Below, piece by piece: positions 10,604 through 20,739 of a DNA stretch of 60,561 nt (position 1 is the stretch's first letter; the number at the start of each line of letters is the position of its first letter). The notes below the pieces were generated by a model. The model was not told the origin of the DNA. It searched no databases and saw only the letters and a program-made list of their open reading frames with translations. The stretch is taken from positions 1-60,561 of the forward strand of contig SJRY01000089.1 in assembly GCA_011319805.1 (NCBI GenBank), read 5' to 3'. A program made the position numbers and the translations under genes. Origin of the DNA: Macrocybe gigantea (Eukaryota > Basidiomycota > Agaricomycetes > Agaricales > Callistosporiaceae).

Positions 10604-11416
10604 CCGATAATTATACTCATTGCATTAACTTCTATCCCGTTCCTACTCTCCCCTCTGATACCTCTCAGGCGCTGGAAAATGAAGTTCGCTCGTCGATCAG
10701 GCTCTTCTTCTTGTGGTTGATCACCTTGCATATGCTATATTGTCTGCGCTTCGCCACAGGATTTGCACCATGGATTTATCCAGCTTTCCGTGCTATGCTC
10801 CTCAATGTACTTCAAGTTAGCGCAAGAACTCGGGCTTCAAGACGTGCATGTGCCAGGGCGTTGACCGCATGGTGATAAACACGCCCATGTTAGCAAATCC
10901 CCATTCAGAACAAAAGAAGGCCGTATCGTTTCCTGATCCGGGCGATGGAGTTCCCAAAGCAGCGGTTACGTCCGCACAACCTGTGCAGACCCATGCTTTC
11001 CCATCGGTAACCGCATGCTTCCGAGGCAGGGTGCCTTACGTGCGACGATCTGGCTTTACTTACTCTGTTCTGGTTGAACGTCAATCCCTGATGATCCTCT
11101 TGACAGAAAACGTCACTGGGATTGATCCAGGACCGGAAATGCAACTCTGTGGGGTATCTCTCTACCTTATGGCTCCCAATTTCTTGGTTCCTAAGAAAGC
11201 TGATCGCTTCCCTATCACTCCAGACGCTGAAAGCCCATGTTAGCCATGTGTCGGGCGATAAGCTCATCCGAGCGGGCGCCCATGCGAAACGACTATAACC
11301 CTGTTCCTTTTTGCAAGAAAAACAAATATGCCGAAACACATCCATATCTGGCGAATCGCGCATTTTCTTCACTTCGGTGTAGCAGGAGATGACAGCATCC
11401 AACGGTAGGCTGTTGG
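10604..11416. other. Intergenic region with unrecognised ORFs
   Basis: A 165-codon minus-strand frame lies at 11402-10905 and a 102-codon plus-strand frame at 10567-10875, the latter overlapping the tRNA. Neither resembles a known family or shows intron-bounded coding structure. I treat them as chance ORFs. Confidence 0.4.
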
Positions 11417-11464
11417 TATAAAATGGAACGCCTTCACCCGGCCGTTTTCCTCAGAGCTGGTCTC
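11417..11464 (+). promoter_or_regulatory. TATA box and conserved leader motif of secreted gene 1
   Basis: TATAAAA lies at 11417-11423, 80 bp before the start codon. TCCTCAGAGCTGG at 11448-11460, followed by TCTCT, matches the leader of the paralog at 54978-54995, which has its own TATAAAA 78 bp before its ATG. The shared spacing and motif suggest common regulation or a recent duplication including the promoter. Confidence 0.6.
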
Positions 11465-11496
11465 TTCTTCTCCGTTTTCAGTGCCTCCGCAAGAAA

Positions 11497-12372
11497 ATGA
11501 AATTGGCTACACTCTTCGTTGCGCTTGCCGCTACTTTTGTCTCTTTTCTCTCTGCATTAGCAAGGCCGGCATTCCCTCTCGAGGCTCGCGCATCCAGTGC
11601 CCTTCCAAGCCATTTGCAGAACTCCGGGACGTTCTATCGTGCCGTCACTGGCGCAGAATTGGCACACCTGAATGGCATCTACCACGTGGGCAGACACCCA
11701 GCGAGTCACAGCCCCACTCCAGGTGATTTCTCTCCTCATGGCGGATTATACGTCTTCGAAGTGAGCCGCTATATTTTTCGTGCCTAATGACCCTTTACTG
11801 ATGTGCTTGCAATGCAAGGATATCAATGAAGCAAAGACTTGGGGAAGCTGCTGGGCCAAAGTGCAACCAAAGAAGGAGAAGCGGTATTGGTACCTCATCA
11901 CATTCCACTACACGCCAAACAATTCGTTGACAAAGAAGAGGTGAGCCTTTCCCTTTTTAATCTATAAAAATAAGTCTTGTTCATGCTGATCAACCACGCA
12001 GTTTCACTACTGGCAGTACAGCATGGCACACAGTGAGATGATTCCATAAACCGATCAATGTCTGTTCTAAACATTGCTAAGTTTGTTGACGGCTGCTATC
12101 GTGGCACGGCGACCAATTATGATATCGTCGAGGGTCCAGTTTCGGTCGGACGTACGTATTGAGCATCTCTCTTCTCGACTGAGGTTTCTACTTAAAAGGG
12201 TACAGACGGAGCAAGAATGCAACCCTATCTTAACACGGCAGGACATATGCTCTGGCAAGCGTCCTTCAATAGTCCCGGTGCACTCGCTACTTTGACGATT
12301 ACAAACATTCAAAAGTTCGACGAAGGTGCCGCAAACACCAGGCAATGCTGCACTGGCTGTAATATAGGGTAG
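11497..12372 (+). CDS. Small secreted protein, family member 1
   Basis: ATG 11497 starts a clear signal peptide (MKLATLFVALAATFVSFLSA, cleavage near ARP). The mature part has FYRAV, then SPHGGLYVFE, INEAKTWGSCWAKV, YWYLITFHY, a VEGPVSVG segment, LWQASF and a Cys-rich end, CCTGCN. Five or six exons are joined by introns of about 50-60 bp. It is clearly paralogous to the gene at 55026-55884. The FYR early on and the later GLYVF...A..WG spacing recall the ADP-ribosyltransferase fold, but no catalytic triad is certain, so the function is unknown. It is probably exported to the cell surface or medium. Confidence 0.75.
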
Positions 12373-13386
12373 GACGCGTGCATCACATACACATATGACA
12401 TTATTGTATAAATCTAATAAATTTATTATATTTTACTGACGAGTGACCCATGGCGGCTTTAGAGTTTCAAGGTCACTACTTCATGAGCGGGGCAACTGAA
12501 TTCTCTCCCATTTGCAGTTCACAGGGATCGTCTGCCGTATCTCGCATGGGCCACCAAGTGGCATGTACGAGTCCTTACACACTGTCTGACACGCCACGTA
12601 ATCACGTGGGTCCCATTGTGCTACTGCCAGCCTGTGCACTAAAGCATTTCCGACCACTCCGTGGCACGGACGACAATCATCCCCACTATCCCACTAATAA
12701 CTTGACTATCGATCTTCCTCTTTGGTCCCACAGACAACGGTACCCTCCAATGGCAGTCGACCGAAAAACCCGCCGCTGCATACACTTATTCTGCCACTTC
12801 AAGGCGAACGAAGGCTCGTATGACGACAGCGGTATGCATGTGCCCCCCTCCGTGCAAATTAGAGTATCAGTGGCATCATCGAAAAGACAAGCCGTGGCAT
12901 GTATTTGAAAGTGAATCTGTCTGCGAACGATAAATGAGAGTCGCGTTTGATTGACATGCCATCAGAATTTGATGTGCAACAAAGACTTTGACACTGGCAA
13001 TGAAACTGACTGACTGACTGAATTCGGTGTTGCCAATTCACCACTGTGTTACATAATCAGGTTCGTTTGCAGTGTTGAATATGAGAAAGGATATGCAATA
13101 TCTTGAGCAGGACAACGTCGAAAATGGAAGACACTGAGTTTAAAAAAATCAAAAAAGCGATATAAAGACAAGGGAATGATTAAATTAGCAGCAACGTACG
13201 TCTACTTCCCCGCAAGCATCATGTCAGTGAGTACAATTTTGCGATATCAGTGCACTAGATGAATGACGCCAGTAATAGAGCAAATGCCTGAGTAAAAAAC
13301 GCACGGATCGAACGTTGATAGACGAATTTTATGGTGACGAACGCGTAAGTTATAGTAGCATGCATAATTCCGCATTAATGCAAAAG
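12373..13386. other. Intergenic region at the left edge of the mobile-element island
   Basis: A 152-codon plus frame at 12450-12908 does not look like a real protein. Downstream the sequence becomes AT-rich. No repeat or RNA gene was recognised. Upstream exons of the zinc-finger gene may lie here. Confidence 0.35.
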
Positions 13387-14152
13387 ATGGCAGTGCAACT
13401 TATGCAAAGATCATAATGCCACGGCCACGTCTTGTCGCATTCATATTAACAAAATAGGATGTAGTCTCTGCAGGCAACATCATAAAGAGCAGACCTGCAC
13501 GGCGTGCATGCCCGATGATATTTCCGAGGAACCAAATGCAAATGTCATTCGCTCAATGCCTGTTCGTGAAAATACAAGTTCTAATATCAGTGAGGGCGAC
13601 AATATAAACGATGACGTCCCACGTTCGATAAAGGCAGAGGCCAAATACGAAAAATTTAAAGCCAGCAATCGCATGCCGAAAGACGAAGAAGCGTTAAAAA
13701 TATGGGAACGGAAACACAAAAGCGCTGAGGTCGACTTGCTGGATTTAAAGGAGGTCGTAAAACACGAAAAGAGACGACTGGAATGCCTACAGAAATGCCA
13801 GCGCCGAAAACATACTGCACGGTTGGACAAAAAAATGATTGACACAGTGGACAGAATAGAATTGGCACAGCTAGAGGTGGAAGTATGCCGGAAATGCGTC
13901 AAGAAGTTAGCGGAAGAAGTTATGTGGAGGTTGTATGTCATCAACATGCGTATTGCATGCGCTGCCAAATTTACATACCTTTACAAGTTTTTTTTTGACA
14001 GGCCGACGACGCTGATTGACAATGAAAGTTGTTGCTGTGGTATATTCATGTTCCGTCAACAGATGCAGGAAAATAAATCGTTTTCGTTGTGTAGACCACA
14101 CCTGCCTAGCCATGAGGCACCAGCTATGGATACACAACATTACTCTACATAG
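13387..14152 (+). CDS. Hypothetical Cys-rich zinc-binding and coiled-coil protein, partial
   Basis: From a splice acceptor at about 13386 the frame reads a Cys/His cluster: CNLCKDH, SCRIH, GCSLCRQHH and CTACMPDD, spaced like a treble zinc cluster. After it comes a hydrophilic linker and a charged Lys/Glu-rich coiled coil (about 13700-13920: WERKHKSAEVDLLDLKEV, then LEVEVCRKCVKKLAEEV). An intron may remove 13931-14000. The first exon is not placed. I know zinc clusters of this type from repeated hypothetical genes in agaric genomes but recognise no named family. The end lies 67 bp before retrotransposon A. Confidence 0.4.
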
Positions 14153-14219
14153 CTTGGTTTTCAATCCAGAATATTACAATGTGTACATGGTTTTCCCAAT
14201 TTGCGCACTACTACCTACA

Positions 14220-14538
14220 TGTTACAGACGCTGCCCAAAGGACTATTCATTTTCTTATCTTATCTTTCCCACATCCCTTATCTCCCCCATCATGCTGCGC
14301 AGCGCGCAGCCATCGAGTCATCCACTTCCCTAGTCATCCTGAGTCATCTCTTTCCAGTCTTACTCATCCGCAGTCCACAGCATTGCGCAGCCCATGGTCC
14401 GTGCTCGAGTACTGTAATGTATATAAGGACTCCCAGATGTACCAGTAGCGCTAGGCTTAATATTCCTTTTGCCATCATCTCAAGACCACTCTCGCACTTA
14501 GTCTGCCCGAGTCCTTCTGAGATTCGTCTAGCCTAACA
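14220..14538 (+). repeat. 5' LTR of copy A
   Basis: 319 bp, TGTTAC...CTAACA. It carries a TATA box (TATATAAGG at 14420-14428). The predicted RNA start, AGGCTTAATAT, is at 14453-14463, 33 nt downstream. Confidence 0.95.
14420..14463 (+). promoter_or_regulatory. LTR core promoter and predicted RNA 5' end
   Basis: TATATAAGG is followed after 33 nt by AGGCTTAATAT. That 11-mer is exactly the reverse complement of the primer-binding site at 14541-14551, which is the expected arrangement if it forms the 5' end of the transcript. Confidence 0.7.
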
Positions 14539-14540
14539 AG

Positions 14541-14551
14541 ATATTAAGCCT
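14541..14551 (+). other. Self-priming primer-binding site, copy A
   Basis: ATATTAAGCCT lies 2 nt after the 5' LTR. It matches no tRNA 3' end that I can name, but pairs over all 11 nt with the predicted RNA 5' end (14453-14463). Tf1/sushi chromoviruses prime by this fold-back. Confidence 0.75.
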
Positions 14552-14604
14552 CGTCGAGACTCGCTCAGACTCACACACACACCACGTCACGCTTTATCAA
14601 AGAC

Positions 14605-15200
14605 TTGATCAACATTCGACGACAAGCGGTCGCCGACCCAGCGAGCACTAGCACGAGCGACGAGAGCACTTGGCTCAGAGAAGTAGACCAGACATTGCAG
14701 TCCACGCCATTCGCAGAGACAGTCCACGCCATCCGCAGAGACACTAGCAATCCAAATAAACGAAAGAGAGAGCGCACGCCTACACCAAGTAGCGACGACG
14801 AAGAACAGGCATTTCTGAGAGAGTTTGCCTTCACCACCACAGACGAGCCCACTGAGATCTCAGCGAAGGAGCAGCACAACTCATTGCAGAACTCTTCCTA
14901 GAAGGAGAATACGGGATAAGCCCAGAAGAGCTGTGGTCAGACCAGAATCTTCTTGCCGAAGAAGAGGACGAACCCATCTGCAAGAAAACGAGAGAAGAAC
15001 GAACACAAGCCCGAGATTTTAGGCGACAACAGATTGAGAACTATAATCGCCGAACACAGGAGGAAGACATACTGATACAGAGAGGGCACGACGCACAGAA
15101 CATACGACAGAACCAACGAGAACGACACCAGAGTCAAGGACACACAGGAACGAAACCGCCGAATCCCTTCAGAGGACCAATCCGCCGAAGCACTGCATAA
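14605..15200 (+). pseudogene. AUG-less leader ORF of copy A (broken)
   Basis: Counterpart of the 198-codon open frame of copy B (41845-41249). It encodes an acidic, Arg/Glu/Gln-rich hydrophilic protein if translated (DDEEQAFLREFAF, ELWSDQNLLAEEE). Copy A lost one C near 14850, shifting the frame. Neither copy has an ATG in this frame, or anywhere between the predicted RNA start and the gag ATG. It ends with TAA at 15198-15200, the only stop before gag in the shared frame. Confidence 0.5.
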
Positions 15201-15502
15201 GGAGAGAATCGCACCACCGTGGCGAAAGTAAGCAACAGCGACTGGGACGAATACTATCGGTGGAGGGAGCGAAAAGGATTACCAAAGACAACCGGACCGA
15301 CCGCCGCAGAGTGGGCCGATTTTGAACAAGCTTGTAGAATCGCAGGAGTCGACCTAGACTACTGGAAAGAACAGAGAGAGGAGCGAAGACAGAAACAGCT
15401 CCAAGAACAGCAAGCCCAAGTACAAGCACAGCAGACCCAAGAACAACAGATCCAGGAACAGGAAGACCAAGACCAAGAGAACGACGAAGAAACCCCCAAA
15501 GG

Positions 15503-16360
15503 ATGACGACAGAATACAAGGGAATCATCGCCGACCCGAAATCCTTTACAGGAGATCGAACGTCCTTCGATATTTGGTGGAGAAAGATGAAACTCTACAT
15601 AACCGCACATGGGGACCTCACGGATACACAGAAGATTGGAGCGGTCCTGTCTAGAATGACCGACGGACCCGGAGCCCACTGGGCATCAAAGAAGATCGAC
15701 ACCACTACCAACCAAAGCACATGGGCCGACTTCATAACCGAGATAGAGACACGATTCAGCAACGTCATGTCGCCATCACAAGCAGGAAGCAAACTATTCA
15801 ACATCAGACAGGGAAACCGACCCATCGACGAATTTCTGGATGAATTCGTAGACCTCGCAGGGAAAGCAGGAATGACAGGAACAGCCCCTCGTTTCCTACT
15901 CGAGAAGAGCTTAAACCGAAGGACAGCAGAAGCCGTACACTCAATCTCCACACTTCCAACAGATGGAGATGAATATATCAAGACAGTTCGAGCAATTGGA
16001 CGAAACATCGATGAACACAGAAATGTGATGAGAGGAGAATTCACAAGCAATCAGCGCAAGGCCGGAAATCCAAGCCGAGGAGCAGGACAGGCCATGGAAG
16101 TCGACAAAGTACGAAGCAACAACTGCTTCAACTGCAATAAACCAGGACACATTTCACGAAACTGCCCGGAACCACGAAAAGGAGCAGCAAATGTCACATG
16201 TTTCAACTGTGGCTTAAAGGGACACTATGCACGAAACTGCAAGAAGAAGAAGAAAGGAAAATCCCGGGTCAGAGAAGTGAAAGAAGAAGAAGGAGAGGAC
16301 GAAGAAGACAAGGATGAAGAAAGCTCTGACAAAGAGGGTTTTGCCGAAGGGTCCGACTAG
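15503..16360 (+). CDS. Gag (copy A)
   Basis: The ATG at 15503 is the first AUG of the predicted transcript. The protein has a retrotrans_gag-like core (FDIWWRKMKLYI, WADFITEIETRF, FLDEFVDLAGKAG) and two zinc knuckles of the form Cx2Cx4Hx4C (CFNCNKPGHISRNC and CFNCGLKGHYARNC), then a Lys-rich and an acidic tail. It forms the particle and binds RNA. An upstream in-frame extension (from about 15200) is Gln-rich; in copy A it is out of frame by one A at about 15487, while in copy B it is continuous. The stop is TAG 16358-16360, overlapping the pol frame. Confidence 0.9.
   Translation: MTTEYKGIIADPKSFTGDRTSFDIWWRKMKLYITAHGDLTDTQKIGAVLSRMTDGPGAHWASKKIDTTTNQSTWADFITEIETRFSNVMSPSQAGSKLFNIRQGNRPIDEFLDEFVDLAGKAGMTGTAPRFLLEKSLNRRTAEAVHSISTLPTDGDEYIKTVRAIGRNIDEHRNVMRGEFTSNQRKAGNPSRGAGQAMEVDKVRSNNCFNCNKPGHISRNCPEPRKGAANVTCFNCGLKGHYARNCKKKKKGKSRVREVKEEEGEDEEDKDEESSDKEGFAEGSD
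16336..16342 (+). promoter_or_regulatory. Programmed -1 frameshift site GGGTTTT, gag-pol (copy A)
   Basis: In the gag frame the heptamer reads G GGT TTT, a canonical X XXY YYZ slippery site, 16 nt before the gag stop. A -1 slip enters exactly the open pol frame, which is free of stops into the protease. Copy B keeps the site at 40106-40112. Confidence 0.75.
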
Positions 16361-19300
16361 GAGGTGCTAAATCGCGACCCATACAACTGAAACAGACTCG
16401 CTTCGATACCGGATGTAGATCATCCCATACTCTGAAATACACCATTCCTGCCAAGCGATCTGAAGCACCAAGAAAAACCATCCAAGGGGACAAACCACCA
16501 AAGAGGAAAGAGCTCGCAGTACCAGCAAGGATACGAACCCGAAAAGGAATCACAACGATAACACCAGAAGTTGATAGCGGAGCGGATAGGACCTGCATCA
16601 ACACCGATAGTAGCAAAAACGGGACTGAAGACACGACGAATCAAGAAATTCCCATCATAAATGCAGACGGATCACCCAATCGTCAGAAAACAGCAGACCG
16701 AGTAGCGGAGGTCCACATCGACATTAAAGGACACAAGGAGCATATGGAAGCCATCGTACTCGATATCGGAAAAACCGACATGCTACTAGGACATGACTGG
16801 CTTGTCTACCACAACCCAACAATCAAATGGAGGACAGGAGAAATTGTCTTCGACAGATGCCCCAAAACGTGCAAAATAAACCACCAGACGATCAAGATAC
16901 AGAAGGTGGCTGAACCAGCGAAAACCACAGCCAGCGACAAGACAGGAACCCAGATACCCCCATATCTGATCAGATTCAAACACCTCTTCAAGGAGAAGAA
17001 CTTTGATCGCTTACCAGACCACAAAGAATGGGACCATGAAATAAACTTAACAAGGATGCACCCAAAACGATACCGAGCAAGGTCTACCCGATGACACAGA
17101 AAGAGCTAGAGGAACTAGATGCCTTCGTCGAAGAAGGATTACGAACAGGAAAAATACGCCCATCGAAATCACCTTACGCAGCACCCTGCTTCTTTCACAA
17201 TAAGAAGGATGGAAGCAAGCGACTCATCCAAGACTACCGGGAAATAAACAAATATACGGTCAAGGACAAGTTTCCACTACCACGCATCAGCGAGCTCCTC
17301 GACGTACTACAAGGAGCAAAGTACTTTAGCAAGATCGATATTATCTGGGGGTACAATAACGTGCGCATTCGGAAAGGGGACGAATGGAAGGCAGCCTTCC
17401 TAACAGCAAGAGGACTCTTCGAACCGACAGTCATGTATTTTGGGCAGTGCAACGCACCAGGCACTTTTAGCCGAATGATGGCGAGCCTCTTCCAAGACCA
17501 AATACGAAGAAGAGCATGCATAATCTATATGGACGACATCATAATCATCAGACGAACACGAGAGGAACTCCAAAAGAACACCATAGAAGTCATGGAAATA
17601 CTGAACAAGAACGACCTGTTCATCAAAGGACCGAAATGCGTCTGGGAATCATCGAAAGTCCCAGTACTAGGATACATCGTAGGAGAAGGGAAGGTAGAAA
17701 TGGAACCAGAAAAGATCACAGCCGTACAATCCTGGCCAACCCCAAAGACGAAGAAAGAACTACAAAAGTTCTTGGGATTCACGAACTTTTACCGACGATT
17801 CATCAAGGGATATGCAAAGGTCGCTAAACCCCTGACGGAGTTGACTGGAAACAAAACATTCCAGTGGACAGACAAGCAACAAGGCGCTTTCAAAGAACTG
17901 ATCCGACATATAACCTCAGCACCCATTCTAGCACTACCACAGACAGAAGGAAAATTCCGAGTCGAAACGGACGCCTCAGGATATGCCATTGGAGCGGTAC
18001 TATCACAACAGCAGAAAGGACTATGGCATCCGATCGCATTCATTTCGAGATGCATGACCCCAGCGGAACAAAACTACGAAATCTACGACAAGGAACTTCT
18101 TGCGATAATGGTCGCACTAAAGACATGGAGACAATACCTCCTCGAAGCTCGAGAGAAGTTCGAAATATTGACGGATCACAAGAACCTATCATACTTCCGG
18201 AAGCCGCAGCGACTCAATTCGAGACAGATTGGCTGGTACCTGAAATTACAGGAATACGACTACGAACTACGACACGTACCAGGAAAGGCGAATGGAAAAG
18301 CGGATGTCCTGTCACGAATGGCAGGATATGAAGAAAACCTAGCAGAGAAGGACGACATACAAATGATCAAAGAAGCAGCATTCATTCGACATCTGGAAGA
18401 GAATAATGAACGAGACTTCGAATTTATGATGTTCGAGGACGAACACCCACAGAAAGAAGAAGCAGAAAATAACGAAACAATACAAACAAGAGGAATCACG
18501 ATGATCGAATCCTCAAGGATAGAACAAATTCGACAATGCACATGAAGGGAGACGATCGTAACAACAGGACTGAAGGAAAAACCACACTGGTTCACAGAAG
18601 ATGACCACATCGTATACGTAGGAGGAAAAATCTATGTTCCTCCAGACAACAAACTAAAGGAAAACATCATGTTTGAACACCACGACACACCCATCGGAGG
18701 ACACCCAGGGCAATACCGCATGCACGAGCTCATAAGCCGCACCTATTGGTGGCCATCAATGCTGACAGACATCAAGAAGTATGTCAATGGATGCGAAACA
18801 TGTCAGTGAAACAAAATCATCCGACAAAAGAAACATGCACCCCTGCACCCGCACGAAGTCCCACAACAACCATGGGAAGATATCGGAGTAGATCTCATAG
18901 GACCGCTACCCAGCTCGAACGGCTTTAACGCCATCGCCGCAGTCACAGACCGCCTGACCAAGATGATCCACCTAGTTCCCACAAAGACCGAACTCACAGC
19001 AGAAGGTCTCGCACGACTATACTGAGACAACGTGTGGCGGCTTCATGGAATTCCACGAAAGATCATCAGTGATCGAGGACCCCAGTTCGCAGCACGATTC
19101 ATGACAGCACTTCTAAAATTACTCGGAACAAAGCAAAACCTATCAACGGCCTATCACCCACAGACAGATGGACAGGCGGAGCGATCCCACCAAGAAACGG
19201 AAGCCTTCCTCAGAAGCTTCACAAACAACCTACAGGACGATTGGGCAGAATGGATAGCAATTGCAGAGTACCAATACAATGACAAAGCACACCAGGGAAC

Positions 19301-19982
19301 GAAGGAAACACCATTCTACCTCAACTATGGAATGCACCCCTGGAAGGGAGAGCCGCAGACGACAGAAGGGAATAACCCCGCAGCAAAAGACTTCGTCAAA
19401 AGAATGAGCCAAATACGAAAGGAAGCAAATGCCGCGCTGCAATATGCACAAACACGAGCCAAAGACAATTACGATGCGAGACGAAAACCTGCCCGTGAAT
19501 ACAAGAAAGGAGATAGAGTATGGCTAGAAGCCACCAATATCACAGTCAATCGACCATCAAAGAAGTTATCGGCACTCCGATACGGACCGTTCAAGGTGGT
19601 TGAAAAGAAAGGAGCCTCGGCATATCGCCTGGAACTCCCAGCATCATGGCAGCTGATACACCCCGTGTTCAATGAAACACTGCTCACGCCTTACAAAGGA
19701 CCCCGTTTCAAGATACAAGAGCGACCATCACCACCACCCCCTGAAATCATAAATGATGAAGAAGAGTACGAGATAGAAGAGATCCTAAAAAGGAAGAAAC
19801 AAGGGAGAGGGACACTATTCCTGGTCAAATGGAAAGGATACGGACACGAAGAGAACACATGGATCAAAGAGAAGGAGCTAGGGAATGCGCAGCAAGCTCT
19901 AGACCACTTCCTAAAGAAGACTGCGAACCAGGATAAAAGGATCACGACAAGAGGGAAGAAGACCAAAAATCGCACTTCATGA
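16342..19982 (+). pseudogene. Pol polyprotein of copy A, inactivated
   Basis: Read from the -1 site. Protease has DSGAD (about 16573) and the later LLGHDWL. Reverse transcriptase has the YMDD box at 17526-17537 and the FLGFTNFYRRFI thumb motif. RNase H has ETDASGYAIGA. Integrase has the HHCC finger (EHHDTPIGGHP, CETCQ) and DDE core (ISDRGPQF, STAYHPQTDGQAERSHQ). A GPY/F module (RYGPFKVV) and a C-terminal chromodomain (YEIEEILKRK, LFLVKWKGYG, ENTWIKE) complete it; the chromodomain should steer integration to modified histones. TGA stops at 18543, 18807 and 19023 replace CGA of copy B, and one A is missing near 17054. Confidence 0.93.
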
Positions 19983-20377
19983 CCACCAACGCCCCCATCA
20001 GCATCGACAGCAGCGAGGGCAGCCACGCACCTACCCCCAACCGCCCAAGCGACCTCGAGAATCTGGCAAGGATTCTCAATGCTAGCGACTACATGGACCC
20101 CCTCGCCATCACACTCGGCGCATATATGCGCTATGTTATGACCGTCCGCACGCACCTCTGGACCGGGAGAACCCCTGATGGGACCGGCCCCACTGCAGCT
20201 GAACGTATCGCGCTTCGCGAAGCAATGGAAATGCTTCGCACAGAAAACCGGCGACTTAAACTCCTCGCCACCACACTCCACCACATTCGCGCCTATAATG
20301 AAGAGCTCATTCATACATGGGCCCCGCGTGCCGCGACCGCCTGGGAGACCAATACTGGGTGGGGACAGCTGGACTAA
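19979..20377 (+). CDS. Third ORF after the chromodomain (copy A)
   Basis: 132 codons from ATG 19979, overlapping the pol stop as ATGA. The product is mostly helical in look: an acidic/Ser start, NLARILNASDYMDPLAITLG, then AAERIALREAMEMLRTEN with heptad-like Leu. No known domain is recognised. Copy B keeps the same ORF intact with about one residue changed (His to Arg near residue 15), although pol has been hit by indels and stops. ATGA overlap suggests translation by re-initiation after pol. Tf1-type elements usually end after the chromodomain. Confidence 0.6.
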   Translation: MTTNAPISIDSSEGSHAPTPNRPSDLENLARILNASDYMDPLAITLGAYMRYVMTVRTHLWTGRTPDGTGPTAAERIALREAMEMLRTENRRLKLLATTLHHIRAYNEELIHTWAPRAATAWETNTGWGQLD

Positions 20378-20401
20378 GGTTTTTCGCGAAGACGCGAATC
20401 T

Positions 20402-20411
20402 AAAGAGAGGG
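20402..20411 (+). other. Polypurine tract of copy A
   Basis: A purine run (AAAGAGAGGG) ends 3 nt before the 3' LTR, the usual place for plus-strand priming. Confidence 0.6.
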
Positions 20412-20414
20412 TGA

Positions 20415-20734
20415 TGTTACAGACGCTGCCCAAAGGACTATTCATTTTCTTATCTTATCTTTCCCACATCCCTTATCTCCCCCATCATGCTGCGCAGCGC
20501 GCAGCCATCGAGTCATCCCACTTCCCTAGTCATCCTGAGTCATCTCTTTCCAGTCTTACTCATCCGCAGTCCACAGCATTGCGCAGCCCATGGTCCGTGC
20601 TCGAGTACTGTAATGTATATAAGGACTCCCAGATGTACCAGTAGCGCTAGGCTTAATATTCCTTTTGCCATCATCTCAAGACCACTCTCGCACTTAGTCT
20701 GCCCGAGTCCTTCTGAGATTCGTCTAGCCTAACA
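20415..20734 (+). repeat. 3' LTR of copy A
   Basis: 320 bp, identical to the 5' LTR by eye apart from one added C in the run near 20519. It is followed by the CTACA duplication. Confidence 0.95.
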
Positions 20735-20739
20735 CTACA

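Larger units (their letters stand above)
14220..20734 (+). mobile_element. LTR retrotransposon copy A, Ty3/gypsy chromovirus (Tf1/sushi type)
   Basis: A full element with LTRs at 14220-14538 and 20415-20734, each TG...CA, flanked by the 5-bp duplication CTACA (14215-14219 and 20735-20739). Order: leader ORF, gag with two CCHC knuckles, protease, reverse transcriptase, RNase H, integrase, GPY/F, chromodomain, then an extra ORF. The two LTRs differ by one base in a C run, so the insertion is young. Yet the coding part is broken by three CGA-to-TGA stops (18543, 18807, 19023) and by single-base deletions (near 14850, 15487, 17054). Copy B, inverted 15 kb away, lacks these stops. Confidence 0.97.

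Noticed and set aside
10567..10875. 102-codon plus-strand ORF
   Set aside because: It starts inside the tRNA-Gly gene and resembles no protein.
10905..11402. 165-codon minus-strand ORF
   Set aside because: No recognisable domain, no splice structure and no supporting context; treated as chance.
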